Assembly (NCBI GenBank): GCA_018825965.1
Contig: JAHKAA010000009.1
Location: 54,072-118,071, forward strand
DNA: 64,000 nt
DNA from: Gammaproteobacteria bacterium
GTDB taxonomy: Bacteria > Pseudomonadota > Gammaproteobacteria > Enterobacterales > Alteromonadaceae
Reading direction: 5' to 3'
Part shown: one piece after another, positions 1 through 8,634 of the stretch
How the letters are laid out: the number at the start of each line of letters is the position of its first letter
Numbering within the stretch: the stretch's first letter is position 1
Notes under the pieces: model-generated
The model's database searches: none
Told to the model about the DNA's origin: nothing
What the model saw: the letters and a program-made list of their open reading frames with translations, nothing else
Made by a program: the position numbers and the translations under genes

Positions 1-1007
1 CGTTTAATGGCTAAATCACGGGCGTGATAGCGAAAACCGTCCTGCTGTTTAAAGGAGTTGTCGTGTTCTTCATCGATGATCAATAAATCAAGCTTAAAGA
101 AAGGTAAAAACAAGGCTGATCTGGTGCCTATCACTATAGCTAAATCACCGGTCTGGCAGCGTTGCCACACAGTAAAACGCTCCAGGTCTGTCATATTGGA
201 ATGCCAGACGCCAACAGGTACGCCAAAACGTTGTTCAAATCGGGCTAAAGTTTGTGGTGTTAAACCAATTTCCGGCACTAATACCAGCACCTGCGCGCCT
301 TTTTTCACCACAGGGCTGATGGCTTGCAAATAGACTTCGGTTTTGCCCGAACCTGTCACCCCTTCCAGTAAAAAACAGCTAAAACTGCCTAAAGCTTGTT
401 GTACAGCTGTCACAGCCAAAGCCTGTGCAGGATTTAAAGGCAAAGATTTTTGTTGTTCATCAGCTGTCTGATAAGGGCCATACAAAACTGGTGTTACTTG
501 AGCCCAGCCTTGTTCAACAAAATACTGTAGCTCTTTGCGCTGAAAATGTTCCAGCAACTGGCTTTCAGTTTGAGGCTGTTGCAGCTGTTGCCACAAAGCC
601 AGTCGTTTTTTCGCTGCTTTAAACTGCTCAGCAGTTAAATGCTGGCCTGCTTCAGTCAGGCTATAACTATGGCCTTTGACTGGATCGGCATTTTTACCGT
701 CGCGTAATAAAGCGGGCAGGGCACTGGTCAAAACATCGCCCAAAGGATGATGGTAGTAATCTGCGGCAAAACTTAATAACTGGCGAATAGGGGCAGCTAA
801 TACCGGAGTTTGATCCAATACCTGGGTCACAGCTTTCAGTTGGGCCGCGTCGTAGCTGTCGCTGGGGTTCAGTTGCCAGACAATACCTATCAGCTCGCGT
901 TTGCCAAAAGGCACTAAAACACGACAACCCAGGCTTACCTCTTTGTCACAAAGGTAATCAAAATGCACCCGAAGAGGAATGGGCAATGCTACCCGAATCA
1001 CTATCAC
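1..1007 (-). CDS. priA: Primosomal protein N' (PriA helicase), N-terminal part; runs off the window
   Basis: 3'-5' DNA helicase that reloads the replisome at stalled forks. Reading leftward from a GTG at 1007 (or the in-frame GTG at 1001) gives IRVALPIPLRVHFDY and VPFGKRELIG, the PriA 3'-binding domain, then a winged-helix region, the Walker A motif GVTGSGKTEVYL, GTRSALFLPF and the DEEH box (LLIIDEEHDNSFKQQDG). About 335 residues are present; the C-terminal helicase lobe and zinc-binding region lie to the left of the window. No ATG fits the conserved N-terminus, so a GTG start is needed. It is divergent from rpmE, an arrangement common in gammaproteobacteria. Confidence 0.95.
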   Translation of the reverse strand, partial: MIVIRVALPIPLRVHFDYLCDKEVSLGCRVLVPFGKRELIGIVWQLNPSDSYDAAQLKAVTQVLDQTPVLAAPIRQLLSFAADYYHHPLGDVLTSALPALLRDGKNADPVKGHSYSLTEAGQHLTAEQFKAAKKRLALWQQLQQPQTESQLLEHFQRKELQYFVEQGWAQVTPVLYGPYQTADEQQKSLPLNPAQALAVTAVQQALGSFSCFLLEGVTGSGKTEVYLQAISPVVKKGAQVLVLVPEIGLTPQTLARFEQRFGVPVGVWHSNMTDLERFTVWQRCQTGDLAIVIGTRSALFLPFFKLDLLIIDEEHDNSFKQQDGFRYHARDLAIK

Positions 1008-1090
1008 AGCCAAAATCCACCTGTTTTATCAAGTAATTAGTGTAAAGCGCTGGCATAGACAAAGCCATTAAAAATAAATTGGTCAATTTG

Positions 1091-1119
1091 TTGAAACTTT
1101 GAGCCTTAGCAATTAAACT
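1091..1119 (+). promoter_or_regulatory. Predicted sigma-70 promoter of rpmE
   Basis: TTGAAA at 1091-1096 and TAAACT at 1114-1119 are separated by 17 bases. The pair lies in the priA/rpmE intergenic region about 80 bases upstream of the rpmE start. A GAGG ribosome binding site (about 1190) precedes the rpmE ATG. Prediction by eye. Confidence 0.5.
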
Positions 1120-1200
1120 ACGCGCCCTAATTTAACTGAAATTACGTATGGTGTCTGACAACAGTTGATCAGATAGCGATACGGCCTAACGAGGTAACCC

Positions 1201-1413
1201 ATGAAACCAGGTATCCACCCGGAATACAAAGAAATCACTGCAACTTGTACTTGCGGTAATGCTTTCAAAACTCACTCTGCACTGTGCAAAGACATCCACC
1301 TGGACGTTTGCTCAGCTTGCCACCCATTCTATACAGGTAAGCAGAAAGTATTAGACGTAGGCGGCCGTGTTGACCGCTTCAAAAAACGTTTCGCAGTACT
1401 GGGCGCCAAGTAA
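1201..1413 (+). CDS. rpmE: 50S ribosomal protein L31, zinc-binding form
   Basis: Small protein of the large ribosomal subunit, 70 residues as usual for the family. It opens [12 protein letters not shown] and carries the four zinc-ligand cysteines C16, C18, C37 and C40 (TCTCG and [12 protein letters not shown]), so it is the C+ type rather than the zinc-free YkgM type. A good ribosome binding site (ACGAGGT) precedes the ATG and a strong rho-independent terminator follows, so it is probably a single-gene transcript. Confidence 0.97.
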   Translation: MKPGIHPEYKEITATCTCGNAFKTHSALCKDIHLDVCSACHPFYTGKQKVLDVGGRVDRFKKRFAVLGAK

Positions 1414-1428
1414 TTTCAGGCATCAGTC

Positions 1429-1456
1429 AAAAAAGGCACCTTGGGTGCCTTTTTTA
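1429..1456 (+). terminator. Rho-independent terminator of rpmE
   Basis: AAAAAAGGCACC, a TTG loop, then GGTGCC followed by a run of T. It starts 15 bases after the rpmE stop. Confidence 0.85.
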
Positions 1457-1496
1457 CATTTTGCTGTCCTGCAAAATGCCCTTCGGGCCAGCTAAA

Positions 1497-1763
1497 GCTG
1501 TTAAAAAACAGCAGGACAGCTGTTTTTCACAGCTTTAGCTGCCGTAGGCGAACATCATGGACGATGTGAGTGAAAAATTGTTCCAGACGATTTTTTTATG
1601 GGCTGCAAAATGTTCCGGCCAGCGGTCAGAGCCACTGGCGTTCATCCGGGCCATCGTTGCTCCGCTGTTAAAAAACAGCAGGACAGCTGTTTTTCACAGC
1701 TTTAGCTGCCGTAGGCGAACATCATGGACGATGTGAGTGAAAAATCGTTCCAGACGATTTTTT
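1497..1763. repeat. Two direct copies of a ~100 bp non-coding repeat
   Basis: Copy 1 is 1497-1596 and copy 2 is 1664-1763, offset by 167 bases. I see one mismatch between them (TTG versus TCG near the end). Each copy starts with a hairpin-forming GCTGTTAAAAAACAGC and contains a second imperfect palindrome (AGGACAGCTGTTTTTCACAGC). The 67-base spacer has a related CTGCAAAATG...CCGGCC part also seen at 1470-1490. No credible reading frame runs through it. It fills most of the 490-base gap between rpmE and the next gene. Confidence 0.8.
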
Positions 1764-1837
1764 GTTGCCTGTAATTCAAGACGGGCGGGGATAAACCCGG
1801 CCCCTACGGTATTTTGACTATGACCAGAGGCATCGTA

Positions 1838-1860
1838 GGGGCGACCTTTATGGTCGCCCG
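1838..1860. repeat. REP-like palindrome (GGGCGACC / GGTCGCCC)
   Basis: Stem GGGCGACC, loop TTTAT, stem GGTCGCCC. Variants of the same palindrome occur at 7152-7175, 31720-31746 and 37545-37567, always intergenic and oriented either way. This suggests a dispersed REP-like family. Confidence 0.6.
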
Positions 1861-1914
1861 CTTTGGGCGCTCTGCCGAGCGGGTAAAAATCAATGCTTTC
1901 ATAATGCCCCCCAC

Positions 1915-1937
1915 AACTATATATTAAACATATAGTT
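1915..1937. promoter_or_regulatory. Inverted repeat upstream of the winged-helix/STAND gene
   Basis: Arms AACTATAT and ATATAGTT are perfect and separated by 7 bases (ATTAAAC). The repeat ends 17 bases before the ATG at 1955, overlapping where a promoter would lie. It could be an operator for the winged-helix domain of the gene it precedes; that is inference. Confidence 0.35.
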
Positions 1938-1954
1938 AACTTAAGGTTGTGGTT

Positions 1955-4900
1955 ATGATCGGTACTTTCTTTTTTGGCGAGTGGCAGGTGGACCCCAGTG
2001 CCAATACGCTGAGGCTTGGCAAACAGCTGATCCAGCTTGAACCTAAAGCTATGGATGTGCTGGTTTTACTGTGTCAAAAGGCCGGAGAAGTACAGAGTAG
2101 TGACGAGATTGTCAGCGCCTGCTGGCCTCAGACTGAAGTGGGCGATAACCCACTGCATAAAATTATCACGCAAATTCGCAAAGCCCTTGGCGATAGCGCT
2201 ACCTCCCCTTCTTATATTGAAACCATACGTAAACGCGGTTACCGCACCTTGGCTCAGGTGACTTTTCCGCTGGGGCAGGAACAAAGTGCGACACCACAAA
2301 GCTGGCAGGGCGGTTCGCCTTTTCCTGGCTTGCAGGCTTACGACGCCCGTTATGCCACAGTGTTTTTTGGCCGTGGCAGCCAAATTGAAACCTTGCTGGA
2401 ACGTATAGCGCAGCAAGTGCAGTACGGCAGAGCTTTTTGTTTAGTCTTAGGCCCAAGCGGCAGCGGTAAGTCCTCGTTAATTAATGCTGGTGTTATGCCA
2501 AATCTGATGCAAAATAGCGGCTACCATGGCGTTAAAGTAGAGTCGTACAGCAGCCTGGATTTAGCCGATCTGACACCAGGCCAATTATTGATTCAACTCG
2601 CCAGTGCTTTGCTGGATTGGGAAGTAGCGGACCAACCTGTATTTGACGGCTGCAGTGCTGAACAGCTCGCAGACAAATTACAACATCAGATGGACTGGGT
2701 GCTGCAAAGCTGTAAAAAAGCCCTGCACAACCAACAGGAAACCAAATCCCGTTTTGCTATTTTTATCGACCGGCTTGAAGTGCTGTTATCTTCGCCGCTG
2801 TTTAGTGAAGACGAACGGCTGCTGTTTATCGACCGGATGGAACAACTGGCTACTTCAGGTTTAGTCCTGGTATTAAGTGCCTGTCGTAACGAATTTTATC
2901 CTTTATTGGTTACTTACCCCAGTTTGATGGCAGGCAAAGCCCGTGGCGCGCATTTTGACTTAGCACCGCCAGGTAGAGCAGAACTGCTGCAAATGATCCG
3001 CCTACCTGCCATAGCCGCCAATTTAAGCTGGGATTTAGACCCAAACACAGCAGTACCGCTGGATGAGCTGTTATGCAGCGAAGCGGCCAGTAACCCCGAT
3101 GCTTTACCTATGCTGCAATACACTTTGCAGGAATTGTATTTACAGCGCAGCGACAGCAATCAGTTGCTGTTTTCTGTGTATAAAAACTTAGGCGGTATTG
3201 AAGGTGCTATAGGTAAAAATGCTGAGCAGGCTATAGCGCAGTTAAGCACAGCAGAAAAAGACAGCTTACCCAGGGTGCTCTCTTTACTGGTGACGTTACG
3301 TGAAGACGAACAGTCCATCACCAGCCGCACAGCACTCTGGCAACAATTACACAATGACGCTGAACGCGCTTTGGTGCAAGCTATGGTGGAGCATCGCTTA
3401 TTTGTCTCCCACCTGCACAATGCTGTGCCTTGTTTTAGCATAGCGCACGAAGCTTTGTTAAGACGCTGGCCAAGAGCGACCGCCTGGATAGCAGAACACC
3501 ATCAAAGTTTAAGTGTAAAAAGCCGCTTGCAGCATTTAACCAAACGCTGGCTGGCGGAAGATAAACACAGCGCTTATTTATTGGCCGACGGCAAACCTTT
3601 AGCCGAAGCTCAGCAGTTGGCGAAAAATGGCTTTTTTACCTTGGATGCCAACGAACAAGCTTTTATTTTGGCCTCAGGCCAAAGATCCAAATTAGTACGC
3701 ACCAGCAGGCGCTTCACCTTTGCTTTGCTCTGTGTGCTGACTTTTACCGCAGTGCTAATGAGCTTCAGAAGTTTTGAAGCAGAAAAACTGGCTCAGCAAA
3801 AACGTTTAGCGGCCGAAAGTTTATTAGGTTTTATGGTGGGTGATTTTGCCGATAAGTTACGCAGCATAGGCCGGATGGATTTATTGGATGGTATTAGTAA
3901 TAAAGCGCTGGAGTATTTCAGCGATTTTTCCAATGCCGACAAGGATCAGTATTTAAGCACTCAGGCCCGTTTGCAGCATGGCCAAACGCTGGAAGCTATG
4001 GGCGAAGTAGCTTATTCACGCGACAAAATTGATGAAGCTAAAACCGCATTATTTGCAGCCAGAGACAAACTGGCACCTGTACTTGCTGAACAGCCGGATA
4101 ATTTAGAGCTACTCAAAACCTTAGGCGCCAATGCCTTTTGGTTAGGTCAAATTCAGTACGATGCCAAAAACTGGCTGGCTGTAAAACCAGAATTTGAGCT
4201 GTATTACAGTTATAGCCAGGCTATGTACAAAATAGCACCCGACAGTGTAGATGCCTTAATGGAGTTATCTTACGCTACTAATTCTTTAGGCTCTTTGGCG
4301 ATGAATTTGCAAGAGTTTGAGCAAGCTACGGCTTTTTTTCAGGAGTCTTTAACGCTAAAACTGCTGGCGCAAAAAACACAGCCCGGCAATACAGCTTTAC
4401 TGGCCGATATTGCCGATACCCGCTCATGGCTGGCAGGTGCGGCGTTAAGCGAAGGCGATGTGCAGCAGGCCATTACTATTCACAAGCAAATTCAGGCTGA
4501 GTTTGAACAGCGCAGTGTAGAGAATAGAGTCGATGCTTATGAGATCGAGAAAGTGTTTAGCAGCTATAGGATTTTAGCTTTGGTGTATGACAGCCAGGGT
4601 CTGACCCGGCAGGCGTTTAACCAAGCCTATCAGGCACATCAACTGCTGATTCAGATGTTAGCGCAGGACCCAGCAAATCAGCAGTGGCGTAATGATTTGT
4701 TTTATTTAAAACCACAATTGATGCGGATAAATTCGTTGCTGCACGACGGCAGAATTACCTATACGCCGGATTCAATAAAACAACAAATTGACCATGAAGC
4801 TCTGGATAGTCGCAGTAAGGCCGTCATCATTGTTTATTGGTTTAAAGAATCTGTAATGTATTATCAACTTCGCAAGCAGTGGCCACAAAGTGATGTGTTA

Positions 4901-5197
4901 TTGTCACAAGCATTTGCTTATATCAAGGAACTGACACAACTTCAGTCCGATACTTCAAAATTAGTTGTAAATAACGCTGAACTGGAGTTATTGCATGCGG
5001 TGCAATTACAGCATAGCGGGCTGCATGCTCAAAGCCTGGAGGCTTGCCACAGAGCCAAAGGCTTATTGGAACCACTACAGCGCGATAAAAAACCACAGCT
5101 GCTGCAGCCTTTTGCGAAAGCGCTTCGTTGTTTAGGCGAACTGGAACAGCAGCCAGAGCTGCAGCAACTACTGAAAATATCGGCAATACAACTATAA
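1955..5197 (+). CDS. Winged-helix / STAND NTPase / TPR transmembrane signalling protein
   Basis: 1080 residues. Residues 1-100 are an OmpR/CadC-type DNA-binding winged helix (GEWQVDPSANTLRLG, LEPKAMDVLVLL, RKRGYR). Residues ~120-560 are an nSTAND1-type NTPase with FFGR, the P-loop GPSGSGKSS near residue 165 and a Walker B-like FAIFIDRLEVLL near 267. A single hydrophobic segment near 588-604 (FALLCVLTFTAVLM) should cross the membrane, leaving a C-terminal TPR-like region outside. A CadC-like one-component regulator driven by the external part is a reasonable guess. The ATG at 1955 is preferred to the GTG at 1949 because AAGG at 1943-1946 is correctly spaced only for the ATG. The palindrome at 1915-1937 precedes it and a small gene follows 46 bases downstream. 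Confidence 0.85.
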   Translation: MIGTFFFGEWQVDPSANTLRLGKQLIQLEPKAMDVLVLLCQKAGEVQSSDEIVSACWPQTEVGDNPLHKIITQIRKALGDSATSPSYIETIRKRGYRTLAQVTFPLGQEQSATPQSWQGGSPFPGLQAYDARYATVFFGRGSQIETLLERIAQQVQYGRAFCLVLGPSGSGKSSLINAGVMPNLMQNSGYHGVKVESYSSLDLADLTPGQLLIQLASALLDWEVADQPVFDGCSAEQLADKLQHQMDWVLQSCKKALHNQQETKSRFAIFIDRLEVLLSSPLFSEDERLLFIDRMEQLATSGLVLVLSACRNEFYPLLVTYPSLMAGKARGAHFDLAPPGRAELLQMIRLPAIAANLSWDLDPNTAVPLDELLCSEAASNPDALPMLQYTLQELYLQRSDSNQLLFSVYKNLGGIEGAIGKNAEQAIAQLSTAEKDSLPRVLSLLVTLREDEQSITSRTALWQQLHNDAERALVQAMVEHRLFVSHLHNAVPCFSIAHEALLRRWPRATAWIAEHHQSLSVKSRLQHLTKRWLAEDKHSAYLLADGKPLAEAQQLAKNGFFTLDANEQAFILASGQRSKLVRTSRRFTFALLCVLTFTAVLMSFRSFEAEKLAQQKRLAAESLLGFMVGDFADKLRSIGRMDLLDGISNKALEYFSDFSNADKDQYLSTQARLQHGQTLEAMGEVAYSRDKIDEAKTALFAARDKLAPVLAEQPDNLELLKTLGANAFWLGQIQYDAKNWLAVKPEFELYYSYSQAMYKIAPDSVDALMELSYATNSLGSLAMNLQEFEQATAFFQESLTLKLLAQKTQPGNTALLADIADTRSWLAGAALSEGDVQQAITIHKQIQAEFEQRSVENRVDAYEIEKVFSSYRILALVYDSQGLTRQAFNQAYQAHQLLIQMLAQDPANQQWRNDLFYLKPQLMRINSLLHDGRITYTPDSIKQQIDHEALDSRSKAVIIVYWFKESVMYYQLRKQWPQSDVLLSQAFAYIKELTQLQSDTSKLVVNNAELELLHAVQLQHSGLHAQSLEACHRAKGLLEPLQRDKKPQLLQPFAKALRCLGELEQQPELQQLLKISAIQL

Positions 5198-5243
5198 AAT
5201 TTCTACCTGTAATTATTCGTTTATTCACTATAAGGATACATTT

Positions 5244-5630
5244 ATGACTGCTAATACACAGTTGGTTCAAGGCCCTACCATTAATGTTACTATTACTTTA
5301 GATGAAAATAAGGTTCCACATTTTACTTATACAAAGGAAGACGGCTCGCCTTCAACAGGTAACGTTGTAGTTCACCGCGGTCAGTTTATTACTTATCAAT
5401 TAGTTAATTCCGCTGGTTTTTCTTTTGTCGGTGCCGGTTTTGCAACTCCGTTTGATGGCATTATTGATGCGATGAACGTAAGTGCCGATGGGCAGCAATT
5501 GGTTCTGCTGGATGAAAACAACGTATCGGGTTCAACTGGCTTTCAACTGATTTTTAAAGACACAATAAATTCTTTATTACTATTAAGCCCGGATCCTCAA
5601 GTCATTAATAAAGAAAAACCACAAGCTTAA
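5244..5630 (+). CDS. Small protein of unknown function, possibly DP-EP family
   Basis: 128 residues with no signal peptide or membrane segment. The sequence is rich in beta-strand pattern (INVTITLDENKVPHFTYT, VVVHRGQFITYQLV). Near the C-terminus it has SPDPQVINKEKP, resembling the DP...E-P tail of the uncharacterised DP-EP family; I am not certain of that assignment. A clear AAGGA site precedes the ATG. It follows the STAND-TPR gene closely in the same direction and ends before a terminator, so the two probably share a transcript. Confidence 0.65.
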   Translation: MTANTQLVQGPTINVTITLDENKVPHFTYTKEDGSPSTGNVVVHRGQFITYQLVNSAGFSFVGAGFATPFDGIIDAMNVSADGQQLVLLDENNVSGSTGFQLIFKDTINSLLLLSPDPQVINKEKPQA

Positions 5631-5743
5631 GCGCTTTAGTCACAGTACATTATTCGGCCAGCGTTAACTGGCTTATGCAGCTGATACGAAGTGATACAGC
5701 ATACTGCTGGCATAAAGTAGTGTGGATGCTGTTACATCCTCCT

Positions 5744-5769
5744 AAAAAGACCCTGCCGGGTCTTTTTTT
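5744..5769 (+). terminator. Rho-independent terminator after the STAND / small-protein pair
   Basis: AAAAAGACCC, loop TGCC, GGGTCT followed by seven T. The rest of the 5631-5942 gap shows nothing else recognisable. Confidence 0.8.
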
Positions 5770-5957
5770 CTTGAGATTTGAATTTTGTCAGCAAGCTCTG
5801 TGTGCAGTTTATGTGCAGAATGAAAATATTTATCCTTTTAAATTCAATATCTTAAATCAGAAGGTTGCCGGAAGGTTTGTTTTTTCCATAAGTTCTAAAG
5901 TCAAGCTCAGTAAACGCAGTAATTGCGTCGGTACAAGGGCTTATGGAGCACAGATCG

Positions 5958-6995
5958 ATGACAGGTTCAACACAACGTAAAAGATTATATTTAACCTCTG
6001 CACCAGTAAGTGAAGCGAATGGCAGCCCAACTGAGCTGAACCCTTCGCTTTATAACCGCAACGATATAAGCCGGATCGATTTTTCTGGTGCTGGTGGTTA
6101 TGCGGTGCCCCATCTTGAAACTTTACCTGCTTTGATTGAGTATTTGTCTGAAGCTGTTTTAGTGGTGAACTCCAGTGGCAGTATTGTTTGCATCAATAGC
6201 AAAGCAGCACAGTTTTTGGGCCATACCCAAGGTGCATTACGTGGTCATTGCTGGCCGGACTTTTTAGTTAAACGTTATCAGCCGCATTATCACAGTCTGG
6301 TGGATATGGGGCGTCGTGGTTTGTTGTCGCAGCAGCAGAATCCGGCTGAAATGGCCATTATTTGTGCCAATGGTGATTTCAAAGATATTGAGCTGTCTTT
6401 GTCTTATTTGCCTTCAGATGATCCATTGCTGGTGATAGTGATACGTGATTTATCCTCTTACAAAGCCGAATGTTACAAATTGCATACGCTGGCTTCTACT
6501 GACCCTTTAACTGCTTTGGCCAATCGTCGTCATTTTGAAGCAATGCTGCAGCAGTACTGGGATGAATGTAGCCGCAAGCAAAACCCCGTCAGTGTGCTGA
6601 TTGTCGACGTAGATCACTTTAAACAGTTTAATGACCAATACGGCCATATTCAGGGTGATGAATGTTTACGTCGTATTGCAGCTGCAATTTCATTGGCTCT
6701 TCCCCCTGGCCAGGGGTTAGCGGCCCGTTATGGCGGTGAAGAGTTTGCGCTTATTCTGCCTTACCACGACGAAGCTATGGCCAAAGCCGTAGCCTTAAGA
6801 GTGCAGCATTATGTACGTCAGTTAAGTTTCTGCGAACAAGGTTTGCCAGCAGATGTATCTGTCAGCGTCAGTCAGGGTTTTGCCAGTGAAATCAACGGCC
6901 AGTTCCGCACTCCCTTTGCTATGTTATGTGCAGCAGATACGGCTTTGTATCGGGCTAAGGCAGAGGGCAGGGATTGCATTAGCGCCTGTTGTTAA
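5958..6995 (+). CDS. PAS-GGDEF diguanylate cyclase
   Basis: Predicted to make cyclic di-GMP from two GTP. About 345 residues. A PAS-like sensor region at ~60-165 (LPALIEYLSEAVLVVNSSGS) is followed by a GGDEF domain with the signature TDPLTALANRRHFE, VDVDHFKQFNDQYGH and an intact GGEEF (RYGGEEFALILP). The inhibitory I-site RxxD normally just before the signature is absent (PGQG in its place), so product feedback is not expected at that site. No membrane segment is seen, so the protein is probably cytosolic. The ATG at 5958 has GGAG nine bases upstream; an in-frame ATG at 5943 is the alternative. Confidence 0.9.
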   Translation: MTGSTQRKRLYLTSAPVSEANGSPTELNPSLYNRNDISRIDFSGAGGYAVPHLETLPALIEYLSEAVLVVNSSGSIVCINSKAAQFLGHTQGALRGHCWPDFLVKRYQPHYHSLVDMGRRGLLSQQQNPAEMAIICANGDFKDIELSLSYLPSDDPLLVIVIRDLSSYKAECYKLHTLASTDPLTALANRRHFEAMLQQYWDECSRKQNPVSVLIVDVDHFKQFNDQYGHIQGDECLRRIAAAISLALPPGQGLAARYGGEEFALILPYHDEAMAKAVALRVQHYVRQLSFCEQGLPADVSVSVSQGFASEINGQFRTPFAMLCAADTALYRAKAEGRDCISACC

Positions 6996-7286
6996 TTTAC
7001 CCGAAAAACTGTAGAGGCGGGTCTTGCACCCGCCCGTCTAATGATACCGAGGTGTCCATAGAAGGGCCGGGACAAGCCGCGGCCCTACAACCCGCCCGTC
7101 CATCAGTTTGAAATAACAGGCGTTGGTGTCTGGAATTTATGTTGCTGCTTTGCGGGTGACCATAAAGGTCGCCCCTATATTTACGCCTCGCTGCAAAGGG
7201 GCGTTTTTTATTTCTGGCCAGGCTCTTTTGTCATGGCTGCAGTACGCCTAAGATAAGCCACTTTACATAGCTTTTAAGTTCTTCCT
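6996..7286. repeat. Intergenic REP-like palindromes
   Basis: No gene is visible here. The stretch has three GC-rich palindromes: GGCGGGT/ACCCGCC near 7016-7034, GGGCCG.../CGCGGCCCT near 7064-7086, and a GGTGACC-type unit at 7152-7175 that matches the dispersed element at 1838-1860. The first may act as the transcript end of the diguanylate cyclase gene, though it lacks a T-run. Confidence 0.5.
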
Positions 7287-7856
7287 ATGGCGCTCCAACT
7301 TATCTCCCCCAGCCAATGGCAAACCCAAGCCTGGAAAAATGGCGGTGGCATTACGCATCAGCTCGCCCGCTCTGACGACGATATCGGCATGCGCTGGCGT
7401 GTTTCCATAGCCGAAGTCGCCAGCGACGGTGCTTTTTCCCGCTTTGAACAAACCGACCGCATTATTATGCTGCTGCAAGGTAAAGGCTTTTGTCTGCATG
7501 GCGCTGAAGAGCCGCCCATAGTGTTGGATAAAGCCTTGCTGCCTTTTGCTTTTGCCGGCGAAACCGCCATTGACTGCACTTTAATAGCAGGGCCAGTGCG
7601 GGATTTTAATCTGATGACCAGGCGCGCTGATGTAAAAGCCAGTTTGCAGGTATTGCCTGTGGCCGAACCTTTGTCTTTGGTGTTGGCGCAAGAATCATTA
7701 GTGTATTTGGCTTCTGGCCAGCTGCAGCTGAGTTTCAAAGAGCAGAGTTATCAATTGGATGCAGGGCAAAGCTTGTTATGCACGGATGAGGTAGGGGAGT
7801 TGCAGATGAAAGCCAGTGTGGAGCCATGTCAGTTGGTGTGGATTAGAATTTTGTAG
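7287..7856 (+). CDS. HutD/Ves family protein
   Basis: 189 residues of the cupin-like HutD/Ves family. The hallmark WKNGGGITHQLA is at the N-terminus, followed by RVSIAEVASDGAFSRF and the GKGFCLHG strand. In some genomes the family sits with histidine utilisation genes (HutD); here no hut gene is nearby, so the cellular role is open. The enzymatic activity of the family is not settled. It stands alone between repeat-rich gaps. Confidence 0.85.
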   Translation: MALQLISPSQWQTQAWKNGGGITHQLARSDDDIGMRWRVSIAEVASDGAFSRFEQTDRIIMLLQGKGFCLHGAEEPPIVLDKALLPFAFAGETAIDCTLIAGPVRDFNLMTRRADVKASLQVLPVAEPLSLVLAQESLVYLASGQLQLSFKEQSYQLDAGQSLLCTDEVGELQMKASVEPCQLVWIRIL

Positions 7857-7909
7857 TTCTGATTTGGTGGCAGTTTGCTACTGAATTAAAACGCTTTCGC
7901 CGTTGGCGA

Positions 7910-8034
7910 GCCACTTTCTTTTGCGTCGCCAAAAGAAAGTGGCACAAAGCAGAAAAGTACAGGAGTACTTTTCAACAGCTGAAAGCTGGACCGAAGGTTG
8001 AATTACATGGATGTAATTCATAAAAGGCTGTTGT
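7910..8034. repeat. Structured intergenic element with nested hairpins
   Basis: The gap 7857-8212 has no gene but several perfect inverted repeats in a row: GCCACTTTCTTTT/AAAAGAAAGTGGC (7910-7943), AAAAGTAC/GTACTTTT (7953-7972), and GAATTACAT/ATGTAATTC (8000-8019). The last two hairpins are enclosed by or adjoin CAACAG...CTGTTG arms. It looks like a multi-hairpin dispersed element of the kind common between genes in this group, not a coding remnant. Confidence 0.5.
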
Positions 8035-8212
8035 GCAACTCGTTCGTCGCTAACGCTCCTCTCTCAAACACTCCTCGTCTTAAAACCTTGGCCACCCATT
8101 TTTGAACGGCTTGCGGCTAAGGGAGAAAAGAGGTAGCTTCGTTTTATATTGATTTAACTTGCGCTGCCATTGATTAAAAACAGTGGCTAAATGTAATTAC
8201 AAGAAGGTTTTC

Positions 8213-8587
8213 ATGTCCAAACAACATTCCCCAGGTTTTCTGGCTGTAGTCGACGATGCCAAAAGCAGGGTTAAAGAGCTGACTATTGCTGATTTACAGC
8301 AGTTTCCAACCCCTTATGTGCTGGTCGATGTGCGGGAAGATTTAGAGTGGCTGGCCGGGCATTTGCCTGCTGCTATTCATTTGGGTAAAGGTGTGATTGA
8401 GCGGGATGTGGAAAAAGCAGTGCAGGATAAACAGCAAACGCTGATTTTGTATTGTGGTGGTGGTTTTCGTTCAGCTTTAGCGGGCGATATGTTGCAGAAA
8501 ATGGGTTATCAGGATGTCCGGAGTCTGGCTGGTGGTTATACAGCCTGGATCAATGCAGGTTTGCCTTTGACTAAGCCACAAGTCTGA
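8213..8587 (+). CDS. Rhodanese-like sulfurtransferase domain protein
   Basis: Single-domain rhodanese of 124 residues. It has VLVDVREDLEWLAGHLPAAIHLG and the active-site loop CGGGFRS with the catalytic cysteine at residue 81, followed by AGGYTAW. It should carry sulfur as a persulfide on that cysteine; the acceptor is unknown. The start is the ATG at 8213, which has AAGAAGG seven bases upstream, rather than the upstream GTG at 8183. It has no signal peptide, so it is cytosolic. Confidence 0.9.
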   Translation: MSKQHSPGFLAVVDDAKSRVKELTIADLQQFPTPYVLVDVREDLEWLAGHLPAAIHLGKGVIERDVEKAVQDKQQTLILYCGGGFRSALAGDMLQKMGYQDVRSLAGGYTAWINAGLPLTKPQV

Positions 8588-8603
8588 CGGTGAGCAGAAA
8601 TAA

Positions 8604-8628
8604 GCGGGACGGCATAAAACCGTCCCGC
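8604..8628. terminator. Bidirectional hairpin between the rhodanese gene and suhB
   Basis: Perfect stem GCGGGACGG / CCGTCCCGC with loop CATAAAA, lying between two convergent genes. There is no strong T-run on either side, so termination is inferred from position. Confidence 0.55.
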
Positions 8629-8634
8629 AGCGTA

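Noticed and set aside
5675..5980. 101-residue frame between the small protein and the diguanylate cyclase
   Set aside because: It runs through the terminator and overlaps the start of the cyclase gene.
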